This document shows, in pieces, positions 58,501-64,000 of a DNA stretch of 64,000 bases. The notes below the pieces were generated by a model. The model was not told where the DNA came from and ran no database searches. It worked only from the letters and a program-made list of their open reading frames with translations. Location: assembly GCF_003573695.1 (NCBI RefSeq), contig NC_039360.1, forward strand, positions 58,137,830 through 58,201,829. Reading direction: 5' to 3'. The translations under genes were made by a program, and so were the position numbers. Each line of letters begins with the position of its first letter. The first letter of the stretch is position 1. This stretch comes from Papaver somniferum (lineage: Eukaryota > Streptophyta > Magnoliopsida > Ranunculales > Papaveraceae).

Positions 58501-61500
58501 CCTTCGGGTCAGTGTCGATAGAGTGGGCCAACGAGGACGTTGGGTCTGGAAGCGTGGTGGGATGTTTGGATCCTAGTCCCACATTGGTTAGATGGGGATT
58601 AATTGGTAGTTTATAAGTCAATGGGTTCCCTCATCTAGTCAACCGGTTTTCGAGTTGAGTTCTACCCATGGGCTTAAGACCAGTTTAGGGTCGGTACCCT
58701 AACATACTACAGACAGGCTATTTCCCTGATGTATTGCAGAATTTACCGTTGGCCTTCGTTGACTATTCATATTAGCAAACGCTATAAGCTAACATACTGC
58801 TTAAAATTGCATAGGTAGGTAGAAAAGAATTAATAACTTGACTTACTTAAACTAATTCTTGGAAAGATATGACGTACAAAAGGTAAAAGACTGGACCGAT
58901 TACCTAGAACATGCAACTACTAACTAGTCCAGAATATGTATCAAGTAACAGCATGAAATGTTGCAAAGTGGTAATAATGCGCTGAGACTTCATTCTACTC
59001 ACTAGTCCACTAGGTTAATTATTCTTGGCATCTTTTGCATGCCTCTTTTTCATGTTTGTTGTTACTTGCTGAAAGTTTGATGATATCATTTGTTGGAACT
59101 AAAGCTCTGAACCACTTGTTGAGCTCTAACGCGCACGGTGACTTTGATATCAAACTCTAGAGAACGAGTCAAGATTCTGGAAGAGTTTCACCAAAGCAAT
59201 AATTTTACTACTAAACACGAAACTCATTGCAAAATCTCAATTCGACACATTCAAACCCTAGACACACTTACTCAAATCTTAATGTGCACACCACTCACTC
59301 CCTCACACCCCCACCTTCACTTTCTAACTTTACTGGTTCATGGTAAGAAGAGCCTTGCTCTCCCGAAGATCCACCGCTCTCATTCTAACAAGTTCCACAA
59401 CTACTAACACCTATTGTTTATGGAGTTTCTATCCGATTTCAACAAACAACTGACTCACTTGGATACTTCTAGAGAGAACTCTCTAGTACACAACCTTACC
59501 TACCTAGATAATTCTACACTTAATTACTAACCAACTTCACTAGCTAGATAATCCTAGGGATTTCTAGACTGACCAGTGACCATGACTCTTGTTTAGTTGA
59601 CAAACTCGAAATCTAGAACCACCAGATATTACCATAATACCATGAAAGTCACTGTTGATGTCTCAACGCATTTACATATTAACAGGGATCTTTAATTATC
59701 TAGCGAGAATATATAACAGTAAACTCTTTCGTCTCAGAAGAAGAGAAGTGAAACATGAAATTATCACAAGGAAAGCAAAGAAACAGATTCTCGTTAACGC
59801 AGGAGCATGAGATCCAGAACTTACGTGCACATGCATGAACTATGGAGTTCACAAAATCTGACTTCTTTGAAAATACTTTTCCAGATATTTCAGCATAGCG
59901 TAGATTTGGTCGGCTGCGAATTGAACGAATATCAGTCTGCAACAGACAGAATTACATCTGAGATCATTAAAGTGAAAGCATGAAATAGACAAAACAGCAA
60001 GCTCTGTCTTCCAGAACAAGCAGATGATTAGTTCCAACAAATGAGAAATTAAAACTCAGTTGACCTCGGTGAAAGGACGGTAGGGATTTGGGTAGTAGCA
60101 TGCAAGAACAGCAACAGCCGCCTCCCTGTATGCCAACCTCAACTTTAACTCTTCTGGAATTTCAGTGCTATCTTCTTGACCTGTTTCAAAGGTCCCTTTT
60201 TGCTGCAAAAACAAAGATCGGGGGAAAGGAAAGGCATGAGCAAGGATACATACACAAACCTAATAAAGTAGAAAAGAGATAAAACTTTCATGCACAGAGA
60301 CAAAGCAATTACTTACTCTCTTTAGGGCCTCTAACAATTCCTCACGTCCAATGTAGTCTAAATCCTTTCTAGCGGTGAGGATTCCAGCTTCATTCCTTTA
60401 AAACAGTCCACAAATGTAAAACTAGTCCTGACACTGATATTAATATGAGTCTATAAGAAATGATACTTACAGTACATTTTGCAGCTCTGCTCCAGTGAAA
60501 TCTACCGAGTTCTCTGCGATTTCCTGAAGGAGACTATTTTTTTCTTCCTCTGACCTGAAAAACTTATTCTTCGCATGCACCTGTATTACACATTGAGCAT
60601 CCAATCAGTTGCAATAACGATAACGATGCACATTTCCTCAACAGAGACATTAAAGGCAAAAGGGATTGAGATGAAGTACCTGTAATATGGCTAATCTCCC
60701 ATCTTTAGATGGCAAACCAACCCTGATAATCTTGTCGAAACGTCCTTTCCGCAAAAGAGCAGGATCAAGAATATCTAACCTGTTTGTTGCACCTATAACC
60801 AACACCTGAAAACCCTCAGTTTAGCACCAAATTTTGCAAATTTCCTTGATCATATCTACGAACAACATTTACAAATCATACCTGTGACGTTGAAACTTTA
60901 AATCCATCCATTTCTGTTAGTATCTGAAGCAGGCCTTGTTCTCTCTCTGCGCCTCCCTATTAGCAACACATGGTAAAGGTGATTTGCAGAAGGTAATTAC
61001 AAAATTGAAAATTCGTCTCAATACAAAATAAGCAAGGAGAACAAGGATGATCATCTTACCCCTCCGAGATCAGGTCCACCACGCTTGCTACCAATAGCAT
61101 CTATCTCATCAATAAAGATAATCGAAGGTGCAAAGGATCTCGCACTCGCAAAAAGGTCCTTAACACGAGATGCTGCAACACCTACAAACATCTGCATCGC
61201 TAAGTTTAGGGACAAATGTATGTATCTTAAAAAGCTTGATATTTGAGGGAAGACTCATATATGTGTGGATATATACAAACTTACAAAACCTGATTAAGAA
61301 ATGATCATATAAATAGTCTAATATACGCAACCATGGTTTTCTGGTTTTCCTCTCTATTGTTTCTAGACAGATGGGTTGTAAGGAACCTCGAGAAAAGAGT
61401 ACTACACCTTATTTATGGAACCCCTCCTATTTCACAAAGCTTCCAGGGAACAACTAAACCAAGCGAGATTACAAGATCTACTGTAAAGTTAACTTCAAAT

Positions 61501-63583
61501 GTCACATCTATAATTTCAACTCAGTTCTCTTTCACATGTCTATACTCTCATATATTTCCTTTCAAATCAAGTTCTCGGTATCTGGTAGCCTTCAAAAACT
61601 TTGGAACTACATAATTACATAAAGCTTTATGCCAAAGGTGGTCATTCCGAATTTACTTTATTCCCCATCCAATATAACAAAGGAGCAAGGAACTGTAGGA
61701 TTTTTTTTCCAGTAATTTTCCATGAGCATCCAATAGAAAAGTAATTCTCACCTCTACAAAATCTGTTCCAGTTGCTGCAAAGAAAGGAACACCTGCTTCA
61801 CCAGCTATTGCCTTGGCCAAAAGTGTTTTACCAGTACCAGGCGGCCCATGAAGAAGTACACCTTTTGGGCAGTATATGCCTTTACTTTGAAATTCCTCAT
61901 CATTCTTTAGTATTCTGACAATTTCTTGTAGCTCCCTCTTAATATATTCCTGGCCCGCAAAATCATCAAATGTGACACCTGTAGTTTCTTCTGCTGATAT
62001 GAACTTTGCCCTGGTCACAATAAATAATAAAGATTGAAAAAACTTTAATAAAGATTAAAAAAAACTTCCATTACTATGTTCAGGTATATCACAGAAAAAC
62101 ATTGTTTCATTTTGTTTTGGAGGAGTCCACTCTGTCACTATGATCAATGGCACAACCAAAACATCCTAATAGATTATAGATCTCTCTGGCAAATTTGATA
62201 ATTGTATGTTTGTACATGAAATGAACCAAATAAATGAATTAAACGACAAATCATCACCAAGGCAGGGCATAAAAAGGGTTTAGTCTTCAGTAAATGATGG
62301 ATTAGAGCAGACCAGAACATACACCAGAAAATCCAGCAATTTGAGTCCTGGTCTGTACCCAAGTAGCATTTTTATCTCCTGGTGCAAATCAAGATCTTTT
62401 AACTAATACAAATAGCTTATGCTCTTCTTGGAGAAGACAAGGGATGCAAACCGTCAAGCTGGTAAAACTGACAGTGTAACTGTTTAATCTCCATTATAAG
62501 ATTTTAATAAAAGGCAAATAGAGGTAGTTTCGAAAGGTCATAAAAAACAGATCAGGCCATGGTGAGAAGAGGCTAAGATAAAAGGAAGACATTCCTGATC
62601 CCCATAATTCCCAGTCAAGGACCAGGAGATTTATTTCTTAAATAAATACAGAATAACAGATCAACATCGAAAAATTTCATAATCAGCAATCCTTGATCGA
62701 AAATAAAGACAGAGATAACTAGGCAAATGGTTTGCACTTACCGACTCTTGCCAAGGGATCCAAGTGGACCTCCGCTTTGAAGTGCACGACGTCTGAGAGG
62801 CTGCACGCTCTTTTTTGTGGGAGTTCCTAAATCACAAGGAATTAACTTCGCATAGATGGGTCTTGCTATACTGTCAATCCACAGATATAAACCAACAGCG
62901 AGGGCAAAGCGCATAGACCATATAACCGCAGTTGCAGCTGTGGAGTACACTTCTGCAGGTACTGTATCCACATTAAGAACATCGACATTTACTAGTTGCT
63001 GATGCAACTTCTGCCAAACATCATTCCAGCAATCGATTGGCATACGATCAACCACATGACGCCGGAAAACAATATTTTGCTGAGAATTCCTTGCCGGGCC
63101 CTCTATTTTTTCATCTTTGTAGTACGGTAGAATAACTACACGCAGAGACAAATGACACGGTAAACCTTTTATTTGAAGAGAATAGCTTCTTTTCAAGGAG
63201 ACAATACCCGTATACTAACAGGTTTTAACTTGGACATTATGTCAATAATTCGCAAATATCAAATCAAGGCTCAGCGAAAAAAATTAAATAAAAGAAAAAC
63301 AGCTAAACATTAAAAAGAACTACCTACCTGAAATTGTCTGACCAAAATTTGAGTATTCCATAAACTGCACGTTGTTCGAATTAAGAAGTCCCCAAAATTC
63401 ACTGTAATCTATCCGGTGTGAATTCTCAGGATCCCATTCTGTTCCATTCAACTTCCCTCTCATAGTCAACAACGCTCTACTCCAACATGAAGCCATTACA
63501 AGCTGCCTCTCTAACTGCATATTTGCCTTGTTCTGGAATTGTTCCAACTTATTTATGCGTTCCTTCTCTGCGGTTTTTAGCTT
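55599..63583 (-). CDS. FTSHI4-like plastid AAA pseudo-protease (5' partial)
   Basis: Fifteen exons read in one frame: 63583-63328, 63135-62742, 62010-61752, 61191-61060, 60956-60882, 60805-60680, 60580-60471, 60395-60317, 60202-60065, 59936-59825, 57537-57374, 57225-57120, 56911-56835, 55971-55828, 55742-55599. They total 771 codons plus the stop; all junctions are GT-AG and phases agree. A membrane segment lies near residues 152-172 (counted in the visible part), Walker A GPPGTGKT at 272-279, Walker B IIFIDE at 327-332, and the arginine-finger region GATNR..ALLRKGR at 377-394. Where FtsH proteases have HEXXH the sequence is YREAA (502-506), so zinc proteolysis is lost. This is the hallmark of plant FTSHI proteins of the chloroplast envelope, which act in an ATP-driven import or assembly complex. 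The transit peptide and first exon(s) lie beyond the window. FTSHI4 is favoured over its paralogues from remembered family sequence. Confidence 0.9.
58202..58704 (+). mobile_element. TRIM retrotransposon in an FTSHI4 intron, 503 bp
   Basis: Two 142-bp direct repeats (58202-58343, 58563-58704) run from TGTTKGGATCCTAGTCCCACA to GGGTCGGTACCCTAACA. The perfect duplication TACTA is at 58197-58201 and 58705-58709. The 219-bp interior starts with a primer site TGGTATCAGAGC at 58346-58357 (initiator tRNA-Met) and ends in AAGCGTGGTGGGA as purine tract. It has no coding capacity. It lies in the 2.3-kb intron between exons 59936-59825 and 57537-57374, in sense orientation opposite to the gene. LTRs differ at only a few sites. 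Confidence 0.93.
58346..58357 (+). promoter_or_regulatory. TRIM primer binding site
   Basis: TGGTATCAGAGC, an exact match to the common plant initiator tRNA-Met site, two bases after the first LTR. Confidence 0.85.
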
Positions 63584-64000
63584 CTGCGATCAAACAGAAT
63601 AGGGTCAAGCATGGTGACAAATGCCCTTAGCATAACCAATTCACCAGGTAATTACCAAAGTCTTGATAGAATAAGATAAGAAGGTTATCAAGTTGATTAT
63701 CTGGACCTTGGTCACCTTCTGAAGGTAAACCAACCAGTTATACAAGAAATGTGGTGCGACTCTCAGTGATATAATCAGCTATTAGCTTCCTAAGTGACCA
63801 AACTCCCAAAGTTACACAAAATCACTAATTCAATCCCCTTTTTATGTATTGTATGTCGTCAAGTCAAGTGTACTGCGTCTAGCGTGACAACCCATGTAAT
63901 ATAATCTGTTAAAATTGAAGTATGCATTGTAGAGTTCTCACTAAATAAAGAAACTTTAAGTCTTAAACTATGGCCACACACATTCCAGCACACTAATAAG
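63584..64000 (-). other. Intron sequence at window edge
   Basis: It starts (minus strand) before the acceptor GATCGCAG at 63584-63591. No coding block is seen up to the window end, so the next FTSHI4 exon is further right. Confidence 0.6.

Noticed and set aside
63136..63196. Extension of the FTSHI4 exon upstream of VILPYYKD
   Set aside because: The open frame continues by chance into an intron. The acceptor TGTAG at 63136-63140 restores the phase with the upstream exon, whereas the longer version does not.

Overview
This is an AT-rich plant nuclear window, almost certainly from a eudicot. The evidence is GT-AG introns, a plastid FtsH-like gene split into many short exons, L1-type LINEs, Ty3/gypsy and Ty1/copia LTRs, a TRIM with an initiator-tRNA-Met primer site, and hAT elements with 8-bp target duplications. 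The species cannot be resolved from the sequence. I see no prokaryotic features, rRNA, tRNA or CRISPR.

Region by region. 1-7.0 kb: AT-rich DNA with a possible unrecognised minus-strand gene remnant (1.9-5.6 kb) and an RNase-H fragment of a LINE. 7-11 kb: two copies, in opposite orientation, of one long-LTR family. 12.8-24.1 kb: remains of an ERECTA-type leucine-rich-repeat receptor kinase gene on the plus strand. One of its exons was split by a Ty3/gypsy element (13237-22947, duplication GAAAA) whose interior is only 271 bp. The left LTR of that element holds a solo LTR (14539-15998, ATTAT) and a LINE (16089-20485). 24-31.4 kb: an LTR fragment, a 5'-truncated LINE with a 15-bp duplication, a hairpin, a 789-bp hAT derivative, and a solo copia LTR that contains a second solo LTR. 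31.4-51.4 kb: a 4.7-kb LTR element (31369-36101, CCATG) and a 13.3-kb array LTR-interior-LTR-interior-LTR (38050-51390). One CAATC duplication flanks the whole array, which sits inside a LINE reverse-transcriptase remnant. 52.5-55.6 kb: a hAT-type element carrying MULE-like transposase debris. 55.6-63.6 kb: the only clearly functional host gene, an FTSHI4-like plastid pseudo-protease on the minus strand. Its 5' end lies outside the window and one intron holds a TRIM.

The interior of the 31-51 kb LTR family has no recognisable gag or pol. It encodes instead one long acidic protein of up to 614 residues, with a tyrosine-rich start, repeated SLEET-type helices and a hydrophobic end. It is seen in three copies of two subfamilies that have different LTRs. 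This family is the best candidate here for something undescribed: a replicating non-autonomous element with its own conserved orphan protein, a spliced-looking leader and a second internal polypurine tract.

Relative order of events can be read from nesting. The receptor-kinase gene predates the gypsy insertion, which predates the solo LTR and the LINE. The LINE remnant at 36-52 kb predates the three-LTR array, whose copies are nearly identical and so recent. Start codons and exon limits come from reading splice consensus and frame by eye; no database search was possible.
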